From SPCO01 sp964579825 (GTDB taxonomy: Bacteria; Chloroflexota; Limnocylindria; Limnocylindrales; CSP1-4): 18,468 bases of DNA. This document shows positions 7,485-15,490 of this stretch, piece after piece. Positions within the stretch are counted from its first letter, which is position 1. Each line of letters opens with the position of its first letter. The position numbers were made by a program, and so were the translations under genes. The notes below the pieces were generated by a model that was not told where the DNA came from, did no database searches, and was given only the letters and a program-made list of their open reading frames with translations. The stretch is from the NCBI GenBank assembly GCA_964579825.1, contig CAZOHT010000047.1, forward strand, positions 1-18,468, read 5' to 3'.

Positions 7485-8633
7485 GTGTCTCGATTCGACT
7501 GGGTCAGCGACAGCTGTCGCCTCCTCTGGCACACCGCGGCCGAGTTCGACCGGACGCAGCCGTTCAAGGGGCTTCGCATCGGCACGGGGATCCACCTGGA
7601 GCCCAAGACGGCCGCCCTCCTGCTGACGCTCCAGCGCGGCGGGGCCGAGGTGGTGTCGACCGGCAACCTGAACTCCACCCAGGCCGAGACCGTGGACTAC
7701 CTGCGCGACCGCGGGATCACGGTCATCGGCGGTCCGACCTCGGATCCCATCGAGCACGACCGCAACCTCCGCGGCGTCCTGGCGACCCGGCCGGACCTCA
7801 TCCTGGACAACGGCGGCGACCTGTTCGCGCGCTACCTCGAGGACCCGTACGACAGCCTCGTCGGCGGGACCGAGGAGACGACCTCCGGGCGCGACCGCCT
7901 GCTCCCGCTCCGGGACCGGATCGCCAAGCCGCTCATCGTCATCAACGACAGCCCGATCAAGCAGTTCGCCGAGAACACGCACGCCGTCGGTCCGGGGACG
8001 GTCGAGGCCTTCATGCGGATCACCAATCGGATCACCAATGGCCGGCGCGTGACGGTGTTCGGCTACGGGTCGGTGGGCCGTGGCGTCGCGCTGTACTTCC
8101 GCAACGTCTTCTCGACGGTGTCCGTCGTGGATCCGCAGCCGGTCCTGCAGCTGCGGGCCGTGCTGGACGGGATGGAGGTGCCGGACCGCGCCGATGCGGT
8201 CCGTTCGGCCGATGTCATCGTCACCGTCACCGGGGCCCCGAACATCGTGACCGCTGCGGACCTGCCGCTGTTCAAGGACGGCGTGATCATGATGAACTCG
8301 GGCCACCTGCCGTGGGAGATCGACGTCGAGGGGCTGCGCACGAACGCCGCTGTCACCGAGATCGACGAGGTCGTCGACGGCATCACGACCCTGCACCTGG
8401 CGGACGGTCGGGCGATCCACGTCCTGACCCACGGCCACATGGTCAACCTGGCCGGGCCGCGGCCGCTCGGCAACTCGATCGAATCGATGGACCTCGGTTT
8501 CACCCTCCAGGCGCGCTGCCTCGAGGCCGTCGCCGACGGGTCCGTGCCGACGACGTCGTGCGTGGTCCCCGTCCCGGCCGCCATCGACGACCTGGTCGCG
8601 TCGACCTACGTGGGCCTCGCCCGGCGCGCCTGA
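7485..8633 (+). CDS. Adenosylhomocysteinase-like NAD-dependent enzyme, diverged
   Basis: The 382-residue protein follows the S-adenosylhomocysteine hydrolase fold in order. His37 (GIHLEPKTA), GNLNSTQ, the LDNGGDL segment (107-113), GTEETTSG (Glu130/131), NDSPIK (Lys159), the Rossmann NAD loop GYGSVGRG (193-200) and NSGHLPWEID (His274) all have counterparts in the family. AHCY reversibly splits S-adenosylhomocysteine into adenosine and homocysteine using bound NAD. Differences are notable: the catalytic Asp of the family (human Asp190) aligns with Glu163, human Cys195 aligns with Val168, and the C-terminal Lys/Tyr tail that completes the neighbouring NAD site is absent. It is also shorter than the usual 420-480 residues. 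It may be a paralogue acting on another nucleoside thioether. GTG 7485 is chosen because GAGGAGG (7469-7475) precedes it by 9-10 nt. Confidence 0.85.
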   Translation: MSRFDWVSDSCRLLWHTAAEFDRTQPFKGLRIGTGIHLEPKTAALLLTLQRGGAEVVSTGNLNSTQAETVDYLRDRGITVIGGPTSDPIEHDRNLRGVLATRPDLILDNGGDLFARYLEDPYDSLVGGTEETTSGRDRLLPLRDRIAKPLIVINDSPIKQFAENTHAVGPGTVEAFMRITNRITNGRRVTVFGYGSVGRGVALYFRNVFSTVSVVDPQPVLQLRAVLDGMEVPDRADAVRSADVIVTVTGAPNIVTAADLPLFKDGVIMMNSGHLPWEIDVEGLRTNAAVTEIDEVVDGITTLHLADGRAIHVLTHGHMVNLAGPRPLGNSIESMDLGFTLQARCLEAVADGSVPTTSCVVPVPAAIDDLVASTYVGLARRA

Positions 8634-8869
8634 ACGACGACGCGGCGGCCGCCCCGGCCGCCCGGACGCCCGGCGCCCCTGGAGCCCGGCGCGCCGGTCA
8701 GATGCGGTTCTGCGATGCACGCCTCGTGGACCGATGACCTGGCGGCGTGAGCGGCCGGTTTCGCGTCACTCCCACGCCCGTTCGTTCCGAGATCGCATCT
8801 GGGCGTTGCGGGTCCTGTGGCCGCGCTCCTGTGGCCGCCTCGGCCGCCCCGGCCGCCCGGGACCCACGC
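8634..8869. other. Convergent intergenic region with repeated GC hairpins
   Basis: This 236-bp region lies between the 3' ends of the AHCY-like and glnN genes. No credible coding frame is seen. A 19-nt direct repeat (8647-8665 and 8842-8860) occurs close to each gene's end, and each copy contains CGGCCG-CCC-CGGCCG, able to fold. A 7-bp stem with a 5-nt loop lies at 8644-8662. TCCTGTGGCCGC occurs twice (8813-8824, 8828-8839). These may terminate transcription from both sides; no T tracts are present. Confidence 0.5.
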
Positions 8870-11014
8870 TCAGTACTGGAAGAGCAGCTCGCGGTACTTC
8901 GGCAGCGGCCAGAGCTCGTCGGAGACGAGCGTCTCGAGGGCGTCCACGACGTCCCGTAGCGCGGCCTGCGCCGGGATGACCGAGGTCGCGAAGACCTTGG
9001 CCTCGGCCTGGACGGAGCCCGCCTCGTGGGCGTGGTGCTGCGCTCGCTCGAGTGCCGCGATCGCATCGACGAGGGCGTCGGCCAGATCGGACACCCGCTG
9101 GCTGACGGACGCGATGCCGCGTGAGGACGACGCCCCAGCCAGCTGGCCGAGATAGGCCGCCGTCGCCGGCAGGATCATCGTCGAGGCCATGTCGAGCGCG
9201 CAGTTGGCCTCGATGTTCGAGACCTTGACGTAGCGCTCCCACAGGATCTCGACGCGGGACGCCAGCTCTCGCTCGGACAGGACGCCGAACTTGGCGAAGA
9301 CCTTCTTCGCCTTGGCCGTGGTCAGCGCCGGCAGGGCATCGACCGTGGACTTGTTGTTCGGCAGTCCGCGCTCGGCAGCTTCCGCGTGCCACTCCTCGGA
9401 GTAGCCGTTGCCCTCGAACAGGACCTGCTTGTTGGCGCCCACGATGCTCGAGAGGATCCTGGTGAGGCCGGCGAAGTCGCCCGGATCGAGCTTGTCGAGG
9501 TCATCGGCCAGCTTGGACAGCGAGTCCGCGACGGCCGTATTGAGCACGGTCTGCGGCCAGTAGATCGGCGCGGACGAGCCCACCGCCCGGAACTCGAATT
9601 TGTTGCCCGTGAAGGCGAACGGCGACGTCCGGTTGCGGTCCGTCGCGTCCTTCGACAGCTCCGGCAGCGAGAGCGCGCCGAGCTTGACCGAGCCGCCCTT
9701 CTTCGAGCCCGACGCCGCGCCCTTGTCGAGCTGGTCGACGACGTCCTCGAGCTGCGAGCCGAGGAAGATCGACATGATCGCCGGGGGCGCCTCGTTGGCC
9801 CCGAGGCGATGGTCGTTGCCGGCGTCGGCGATGCTCGCGCGGAGCAGATCCGCGTGGACGTTGACCGCCCGGATGACTGCCACGAGGAATGCGAGGAACT
9901 GGGCGTTGGCGTGCGGATCGTTGCCCGGATCGAGCAGGTTCTCGCCCTCGTCCGTGCCCATGGACCAGTTGTTGTGCTTGCCGGACCCGTTGATCCCGGC
10001 GAACGGCTTCTCGTGGATGAGGAACATCAGGCCGTGGCGCGGCGCGAGGCGGCGCATGGTGGCCATGACCACCATGTTGTGGTCGGACCCGACCGACGTC
10101 GGCTCATAGACCGGCGCCATCTCGAACTGGCCCGGGGCGACCTCGTTGTGGCGGGTCTTGGACGGGATGCCCAGGCGCCAGAGCTCGCGATCCAGATCCA
10201 TCATGTAGGCGAGGATCCGCTCTCGGATCGGGCCGAAGTACTGGTCCTCGAGCTCCTGGCCCTTGGGCGACGCGGCACCGAACAGCGTGCGACCGGTCAG
10301 GACGAGGTCGGGCCGCTGCTCGGCGAGCCGGCGATCGACCAGGAAGTACTCCTGCTCCGGACCGATGTTGGTGAAGACGCGCGTGGCCGTCGCGTTGCCG
10401 AACCAGCGCAGGACGCGCAGCGCCTGGACGCCGAGTGCCTCCTGCGAGCGCAGCAGCGGGATCTTGTGGTCCAGGGCCTCGCCGGTGTACGACACGAAGG
10501 CCGTCGGGATCGTCATCGTGACCCCGTTCGGCTCCACCTGGAGGAAGATCGGGCTCGTCACGTCCCACGCGGTGTAGCCGCGGGCCTCGAAGGTGGCGCG
10601 GATGCCGCCGGACGGGAACGAGCTCGCGTCCGGCTCGCCCTGGAGCAGGTTCTTGCCGGAGAACTCCGCGATCGTCCGACCCTCGCCGGTCGGGTTGAGG
10701 AACGAGTCGTGCTTCTCCGCCGTCGAGCCGGTCATCGGCACGAACCAGTGCGTGTAGTGGGTGGCGCCGTGCGCCATCGCCCACTCCTTCACGCCGTGCG
10801 CGACCGCGTCCACGATGGCCGGGTCGAACGGCTCGTGACCCTCGATCGAGCGCCGCAGCTTCCTGAAGATGGGCTTGGCCAGGTAGTCCCGCTGGGCATC
10901 CTCGTGGAACACGTACTGGCCGTAGATCTCCTGGCCGGCGTGCTCGAGATAGTCCTGCGTGGGGGTGACCTTGTGGCCGGCGATGGCGGCGACGGCGGTC
11001 TTGCGTGCGGTCAT
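8870..11014 (-). CDS. glnN: Glutamine synthetase, type III
   Basis: The 714-residue protein matches the long type III glutamine synthetases (usually about 700-730 residues, against about 450 for type I). It catalyses ATP-dependent amidation of glutamate with ammonium. Visible active-site and metal-site segments in order are GPEQEYFLVD (218-227), NEVAPGQFE (290-298), the His-containing NGSGKHNN (342-349), GANEAPPAI (405-413) and DRNRTSPFAF with a following KFEFRAVGSS (459-481). The N-terminal domain has the typical HYTHWFVPMTG (86-96) and the C-terminal helical region of about 200 residues is complete. ATG 11014 is chosen because AGGAG (11019-11023) precedes it and family similarity starts there; the frame continues upstream without known domains. 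It follows a PucR-type regulator, and two palindromic elements precede it. Confidence 0.97.
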   Translation of the reverse strand: MTARKTAVAAIAGHKVTPTQDYLEHAGQEIYGQYVFHEDAQRDYLAKPIFRKLRRSIEGHEPFDPAIVDAVAHGVKEWAMAHGATHYTHWFVPMTGSTAEKHDSFLNPTGEGRTIAEFSGKNLLQGEPDASSFPSGGIRATFEARGYTAWDVTSPIFLQVEPNGVTMTIPTAFVSYTGEALDHKIPLLRSQEALGVQALRVLRWFGNATATRVFTNIGPEQEYFLVDRRLAEQRPDLVLTGRTLFGAASPKGQELEDQYFGPIRERILAYMMDLDRELWRLGIPSKTRHNEVAPGQFEMAPVYEPTSVGSDHNMVVMATMRRLAPRHGLMFLIHEKPFAGINGSGKHNNWSMGTDEGENLLDPGNDPHANAQFLAFLVAVIRAVNVHADLLRASIADAGNDHRLGANEAPPAIMSIFLGSQLEDVVDQLDKGAASGSKKGGSVKLGALSLPELSKDATDRNRTSPFAFTGNKFEFRAVGSSAPIYWPQTVLNTAVADSLSKLADDLDKLDPGDFAGLTRILSSIVGANKQVLFEGNGYSEEWHAEAAERGLPNNKSTVDALPALTTAKAKKVFAKFGVLSERELASRVEILWERYVKVSNIEANCALDMASTMILPATAAYLGQLAGASSSRGIASVSQRVSDLADALVDAIAALERAQHHAHEAGSVQAEAKVFATSVIPAQAALRDVVDALETLVSDELWPLPKYRELLFQY

Positions 11015-11059
11015 GGGTCTCCTGTCGGTGCCGGACGGGCCTGGACGGGGCGCCGGATA

Positions 11060-11077
11060 GTGCATCTCGCACAAGAC
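11060..11077. promoter_or_regulatory. glnN upstream operator-like element, proximal copy
   Basis: GTGCATCTCGCACAAGAC is an imperfect palindrome (GTGCA-TCT-CGCAC) 46 bp before the glnN ATG. It matches the distal element at 11159-11176 in 17 of 18 positions in the same orientation. The pair is a candidate binding site for a glnN regulator. Confidence 0.55.
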
Positions 11078-11144
11078 ACCGGCGCCAAACACGGCGGTTG
11101 CCGGTACGGTAGCAGGACGCTCGGTTGCGGTTCGGTACCGGGCG

Positions 11145-12644
11145 CTACATGTCGTCTTGTGCATCTTGCACAAGACGAACGGCCACCTCCAGGGCGAACC
11201 GCAGGTCCGCATCGGCCAGGTCCCAGCCGCCGAGCGCCTCGAGGCGCTCCACCCGATACGCGATCGTGTTCCGATGGACGCTCAGCCGGTCCGCGGCATC
11301 CCCGAGGCTCGCCGATTCCAGGACCGCCCGGAGCGTGGCGAGGCGCGTCGCCTGGGTCGCGGTCGGTCCCATGAGGATCGGCGCGAGCAGGTCGCGCGCA
11401 TCGCGCAGCCCGTCCGGCAGGTTGTGCAGGTTGCCCAGCAGGAGATAGGCGGGCAGGCGCTCGGCACGCAGCACCGACGGTGTCGGATGGAGCGCCTCGC
11501 CGGCCTCGAGGGTCGCGCGCGTCGCGGCCTCCGCGGCGGGTCTCGAACCGGCCTCGACGAATGGACGCGAGACCGCGACCGGGCGCCCGATGAACGCGGC
11601 CACGCGCTCCGCGGTCACGAGACCGGCAGGATCGTCGGGCGTAGCGGCGGCCACGAGGCGCAGTTCCAGGCTCTCGGCCGTGCCCCGCAGCGTCACGCGG
11701 GAGGTGGGGATGAGCTGTCGCAGCCCGGCCCGGATCGCCTCCCGGGCCTCGATCGCCTCCGGGCCGGTCGAAGCCCCCTGCCCCGCCAGCAGGACCACCC
11801 ATGGCGGGCCGTCGGTGGGAAGCGGGTCGGCGCGACGCGTCTCCTCGCGCGCCTGCCGGACGGCATCGGCCCGGGCCAGCTCGAGCGCCAGCAGCGGCAC
11901 GATCCGCTCCGCGGCGATCCGCTCGAACTCGTTGGCCGGATCCGCTCCGAGCAGGACGAAGGCGCCGCCACCGGCCGCGTCGTCTGCCGCGGCGGGGATC
12001 TCGGTCCGCATGGCCACGTTCGACGGTCGAGCCAGGTAGCGCGTCACGGCGGCGGCCGCGTCGGGATGGTCGGCCGGGACGTGCAGGGCGAGGCGATCGC
12101 CGTGCGGCCCCTCGATCGCGACCCCGCGCCCCAGCGCCGCGCCGATCGACGCCGCCAGCGCATCCAACCCGTGCCCGCGCAGGGCCAGGCGAGCGAGGTC
12201 GCGCTGGAGGTCCTCCGCCTGGCGATCCAGCTCCGCCCGCTGGTTCACGAGGAAACCGATGACGCTGCGCTCGAGGGCGACCGGATCGGCTCGGTCGACT
12301 CGCAGGACGGTCAGGCCGAGGTCGATGGCGGCCGTCCCGAGGGTCCCGAACGAGTCGCCCGCCTCCTCCTCGCCGCCGACAAGGAGGACGCCCGGGATCC
12401 GCGCCCGGGCGAGGGCGGCGACCAGGTCCTGCGTGCCGGAGGGAACGGATGCGACCGCGGCCAGGGCCTGATCGGGGATGACCGCCAGGTCGCCCGGATC
12501 GAGCGCATCGAAGGCCGGCACCCGGGCCTTCATGACCCGGACCCAGCTCACTTCACGGGCGGCTCGGTCGCGGGTCAGGCGTGGCGCTCCCAGCACACGG
12601 GCATCGGGGAACAGCGACTGCTGGAGTTCGCCCAGGGTGGCCAT
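11145..12644 (-). CDS. PucR/CdaR-type transcriptional regulator
   Basis: The 499-residue protein starts with a region resembling the PucR N-terminal domain (about 1-130; features FDALDPGDLAVIP and ARIPGVLLVGG). A mixed GAF/GGDEF-like central part follows. The C-terminal helix-turn-helix is of the PucR/HTH_30 type (about 436-490) and contains SLGDAADRLSVHRNTIAYRVERLE. Such regulators control purine, sugar-acid or nitrogen catabolism genes, usually in response to a small metabolite. Its position directly ahead of glnN, with a palindrome inside its last codons and a second copy before glnN, makes nitrogen control plausible, but the ligand is unknown. It begins 15 bp after the ResB stop. No strong Shine-Dalgarno sequence is visible, so it may depend on upstream translation. 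Confidence 0.9.
   Translation of the reverse strand: MATLGELQQSLFPDARVLGAPRLTRDRAAREVSWVRVMKARVPAFDALDPGDLAVIPDQALAAVASVPSGTQDLVAALARARIPGVLLVGGEEEAGDSFGTLGTAAIDLGLTVLRVDRADPVALERSVIGFLVNQRAELDRQAEDLQRDLARLALRGHGLDALAASIGAALGRGVAIEGPHGDRLALHVPADHPDAAAAVTRYLARPSNVAMRTEIPAAADDAAGGGAFVLLGADPANEFERIAAERIVPLLALELARADAVRQAREETRRADPLPTDGPPWVVLLAGQGASTGPEAIEAREAIRAGLRQLIPTSRVTLRGTAESLELRLVAAATPDDPAGLVTAERVAAFIGRPVAVSRPFVEAGSRPAAEAATRATLEAGEALHPTPSVLRAERLPAYLLLGNLHNLPDGLRDARDLLAPILMGPTATQATRLATLRAVLESASLGDAADRLSVHRNTIAYRVERLEALGGWDLADADLRFALEVAVRLVQDAQDDM
11152..11178. promoter_or_regulatory. Perfect 12-bp palindrome, distal glnN operator-like element
   Basis: Half-sites TCGTCTTGTGCA (11152-11163) and TGCACAAGACGA (11167-11178) are perfectly inverted around a TCT spacer. 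The element lies inside the last codons of the PucR-type gene, 138 bp or more before the glnN start and 99 bp centre to centre from the proximal copy. An RNA hairpin at the end of the regulator message is an alternative reading. Confidence 0.65.
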
Positions 12645-12659
12645 CGGGTCCGGCCCCGG

Positions 12660-14042
12660 TCAGGTCGGTCGACGGACGGCGACGAGGTCGTCGAGGAGCC
12701 GGCCGAACTCGCGCTCGACGTCCACGTACCGATCCGATCGCCAGACGATGCCCAGCCGGCCGGCCGGATCCAGTCGGGTCCAGACCCGCCGGCGCGGGAA
12801 GTAGAACGTGATGACGATGCCGAGGATGAGCGAGATGAACGCGAGCCAGACCAGGCCCTGGCCCGGGTCGCGCTTGGCGATGAGCAAGGTGTACTCGCTC
12901 ACCTCGGTCAGGGTGATGGTCAGCCCGGCTGCCTCCGAGACGCCGGTCTCGCCGATGGCGAGGGCCAGCGGGAACAGGTTCTCGACGATCGGCGACCCGT
13001 CCGGGTTCGTGCCGAGCGCCCGGTACGGCTGGAAGAGCACGATCCCGATCCCGTCCTGCTTCGTGAGCAGCATCTGGAGCCCGATGTCCTTCCCGGGCAC
13101 GGACAGGATCCCGTACGGGTGATCCTGGACGGCATCGGTGAGCGGCACGGCGGCGTCCCACAACGGCAGGCCGGCGGCGTCCCTCACGACGAGGTGCGGC
13201 GCGGGCCCGAATCCGTTCTGGTGGAACGTGTAGCCGCCGATCGACAGCGGATCGTTGACCCGGATCGTCTTGCGCCCGATCTCCTGGCCGTCCCGGTAGA
13301 CGGCCAGGTCCGTCGTGAAGTCGCTGGCCTGCCCGGTCTCGAGGCCGGGCGCCGCGAATCCGAGGTTCTTGACCAGGAGCAACCCGGGCGTCCCGATCGG
13401 CTGGACCGTGAGGGACTCCCCTTCCGGCACGACCAGGCCCTGCTCGTCGCCGAGCCGCGACGTCACGGCCGCGGCAACCAGGAACAGGATCAGGCCGAGG
13501 TGGGTGAGCAGGGTCGCCATCTTCGTGTATTGGTGACGATCGCCGTACAGGAACCGCCGGCCATCGGCGTCGGCCGCCTCGCGGACCCGGAACCCGTTCC
13601 GGCGCAGCACGGTCCGCACGTCCGCCTCGGCGACGCCGGTCATGGCGGCGCGATCCGGCAGGATCGGATCGAAATACGGCTCGGGCTGGGCGACGCGGAC
13701 CTCGGACACGCCACGCCACAGCCGCGGCGTCCGGTCGAGCGTGCACACGATGATCGAGGCAACGAGGAGTGACAGGGCGGCGGTGAACCAGACCGACCGG
13801 AACATCTGGAAGACGCTCAACCGCTCCAGGACGTCTACCGCGGACTGGCCCAGGAGGGGGTCGTAGCGCATGTGGATCTGGTCCATCGCCAGGGCGTAGT
13901 CGGATGCGGAGCGGAACGCGAAGTCGGGGAGCTGCCGGATCGTCATCCCGACGATGGCCAGGAGCACGATGACGATGATCTGGGCGACCGCGAAGTCGAC
14001 CGAGGTCAGGAGCCGCCAGATGCCCTGGCCGAGGCGGGCCAA
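12660..14042 (-). CDS. resB: ResB/Ccs1-family cytochrome c biogenesis protein
   Basis: The 460-residue protein has the ResB layout. Three N-terminal membrane helices lie at about 17-35, 84-100 and 177-195, the third carrying the conserved His181. A large extracytoplasmic domain (about 197-395) contains the family motif VNDPLSIGGYTFHQ (262-275). A fourth helix (about 397-415) is followed by a cytoplasmic tail. In System II, ResB works with ResC/CcsA to export haem and attach it to apocytochrome c outside the membrane. No ResC/CcsA, CcdA or thioredoxin partner is in this window, so the system must be completed elsewhere or this is a solitary ResB. The only usable start near the first helix is TTG at 14042, without a clear ribosome site, so the exact N-terminus is uncertain. 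Confidence 0.88.
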   Translation of the reverse strand: MARLGQGIWRLLTSVDFAVAQIIVIVLLAIVGMTIRQLPDFAFRSASDYALAMDQIHMRYDPLLGQSAVDVLERLSVFQMFRSVWFTAALSLLVASIIVCTLDRTPRLWRGVSEVRVAQPEPYFDPILPDRAAMTGVAEADVRTVLRRNGFRVREAADADGRRFLYGDRHQYTKMATLLTHLGLILFLVAAAVTSRLGDEQGLVVPEGESLTVQPIGTPGLLLVKNLGFAAPGLETGQASDFTTDLAVYRDGQEIGRKTIRVNDPLSIGGYTFHQNGFGPAPHLVVRDAAGLPLWDAAVPLTDAVQDHPYGILSVPGKDIGLQMLLTKQDGIGIVLFQPYRALGTNPDGSPIVENLFPLALAIGETGVSEAAGLTITLTEVSEYTLLIAKRDPGQGLVWLAFISLILGIVITFYFPRRRVWTRLDPAGRLGIVWRSDRYVDVEREFGRLLDDLVAVRRPT

Positions 14043-14198
14043 CGGGTTCGGGGCGGCCCGCCGGGACGGGGCGGCCGAGATCGCGGCCGGCGTGGCGATG
14101 ACCGACTCCCTAGACGGCGGCGGACGGCGTGCCGACGACCATGGCCCGAGTGGAGAAGCCCCTGGCGGTCCGCCGGCCCGCGCGCGGAAGGTCGTCGC
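14043..14198. other. Intergenic region between diguanylate cyclase and resB
   Basis: This 156-bp spacer is on the leading side of resB. The resB frame stays open through it up to a stop at 14199-14201 but contains no ATG, GTG or TTG codon there. No convincing promoter, operator or terminator is seen. Confidence 0.4.
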
Positions 14199-15455
14199 TC
14201 ACACGCGGGATGCTACACCGGACTCGATCAGGACCCTCGGGACGGACACGCCGGTCACCCGGTTCTTGCCGGCGCGCTTGGAGGCGTACATCGCCTCGTC
14301 CGCGCTGATCATCAGTTCATCGGCCGTGGCGCCGTCGTCGGGGAAGGCCACCACCCCGACCGACAGGGACGGCTGCGGCCCGGTCGGCGGCAGGCCCACG
14401 ACCATCTCCTCCACCCCGATCCGGATCTTCTCGGCCAGCACGAACGCGCCGGTCGGGTCCGTCTCGGGCAGGAGCACGACGAACTCATCGCCGCCATAGC
14501 GCGCCGCGGTATCGATCCGCCGGACGCCGGCCGAGACGACGTCGCCGACCCCGCGCAGGACCCGGTCGCCGTAGAAGTGGCCGAGTCGGTCGTTGACCGC
14601 CTTCAGTTCGTCCAGATCCATCATGAGCAGGCAGAACCCGCGCCCGGACCGGGCGCAGCGGGCGATCTCGCGCTCGATGGCGGCGAAGAAGAAGCTCCGA
14701 TTGAACAGGCCCGTCAGCGGGTCGACGGCGGACATCCGGATGGCGGCATCGCGCGCCCGGCGCTGCTCGCGGGCGATGACCGTCGCGACGTAGGCCAGGA
14801 GGAACAGGGCCGTGAGGTTGACCACGACGACCGCGAGGATCTGCGGCAGCTCGGGCGATGCCGTGGTGGTCGTCCCGAGGGCGACGGCCAGGAGGTAGCC
14901 GGTCGTCGCGATCGCGAGGAGGCCGATGGTCACGGCCTGGGACACGATGAGCGCGGCGCCCGCCACGATCAGGGGGAACGTGAAGAAGAACGGGCTGGCG
15001 ACGCCGCCGGTCAGGGCCACGAGCATCGCCGCGCCGGTCAGGCCGACCGACCCCTCCACGACGAACTTGGCCGAACCGAGCGCGTTCGACGGCAGCAGCT
15101 CGTTGACGAGGATCAGGAACATCCCGGCGAAGGCGAGCAGGATGAGGATCGCCTGCTGGTTCTCGGGCCAGAGCGTGCCGCCGATGGTCAGGACGATGAT
15201 CGCGGTCACCAGGATGAAGATCCAACTCGTCACGCGGACCACCTGGTCGTAGGCCCTCGTGGATCCGTCCGCGGCCGGATCGCCGTCCAGGCGACCGGTG
15301 ACCGCGGCGGCGGCCAGTCGACCTTCGAGGTCCACGCCGGTGGCGGTCGCGTTGGACGCGGCGGCAGGCGCGTGCAGGAACGGGATGAGGATCACGCCCA
15401 GGACGACGAGGTTCCCGACGAGGGCGACGAGCAGCAGGGCGAGGAGGCCTTCCAC
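14199..15455 (-). CDS. Membrane-bound diguanylate cyclase (GGDEF)
   Basis: The 418-residue protein has an N-terminal membrane part with about six or seven hydrophobic helices (first at 3-27, then between 76 and 228) and a soluble loop of about 48 residues (28-75). The cytoplasmic GGDEF domain (about 238-405) starts with DPLTGLFNR and carries the catalytic YGGDEF (GGDEF 321-325). The inhibitory I-site RxxD is intact (Arg312-Asp315), so the enzyme should make cyclic di-GMP from two GTP and be product-inhibited. No EAL or HD-GYP partner is visible in the window. The membrane part is not a recognised sensor type; it probably senses an envelope or membrane signal. GTG 15455 is the only in-frame start near the first helix and has a TAAGAT box 6 nt upstream. 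Confidence 0.93.
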   Translation of the reverse strand: MEGLLALLLVALVGNLVVLGVILIPFLHAPAAASNATATGVDLEGRLAAAAVTGRLDGDPAADGSTRAYDQVVRVTSWIFILVTAIIVLTIGGTLWPENQQAILILLAFAGMFLILVNELLPSNALGSAKFVVEGSVGLTGAAMLVALTGGVASPFFFTFPLIVAGAALIVSQAVTIGLLAIATTGYLLAVALGTTTTASPELPQILAVVVVNLTALFLLAYVATVIAREQRRARDAAIRMSAVDPLTGLFNRSFFFAAIEREIARCARSGRGFCLLMMDLDELKAVNDRLGHFYGDRVLRGVGDVVSAGVRRIDTAARYGGDEFVVLLPETDPTGAFVLAEKIRIGVEEMVVGLPPTGPQPSLSVGVVAFPDDGATADELMISADEAMYASKRAGKNRVTGVSVPRVLIESGVASRV

Positions 15456-15461
15456 GGGGCC

Positions 15462-15467
15462 ATCTTA
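15462..15467 (-). promoter_or_regulatory. TANNNT -10 box (TAAGAT), 6 nt before the GGDEF start
   Basis: The minus-strand TAAGAT ends 6 nt before the GTG at 15455, and its TAA is also the upstream in-frame stop. There is no Shine-Dalgarno sequence. The spacing is identical to the boxes before the MFS, small membrane and oxidoreductase genes. Confidence 0.45.
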
Positions 15468-15490
15468 GCCGGTCGGGAGGTCAGGTCCGG

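Noticed and set aside
8671..8697. Stem of CCGGCGC/GCGCCGG after the AHCY-like gene as terminator
   Set aside because: It has only 7 bp with a loop of about 14 nt and no T tract; the neighbouring 7-bp stem with a 5-nt loop is a better candidate.
9386..11374. Long plus-strand frame opposite glnN
   Set aside because: It is the complement of a clear type III glutamine synthetase; long antisense frames are expected in DNA this GC-rich.
11157..13772. 871-codon plus-strand frame opposite the PucR-type and resB genes
   Set aside because: Composition is dominated by Arg, Gly, Asp and Gln with no domain pattern, while the minus strand encodes two coherent families.
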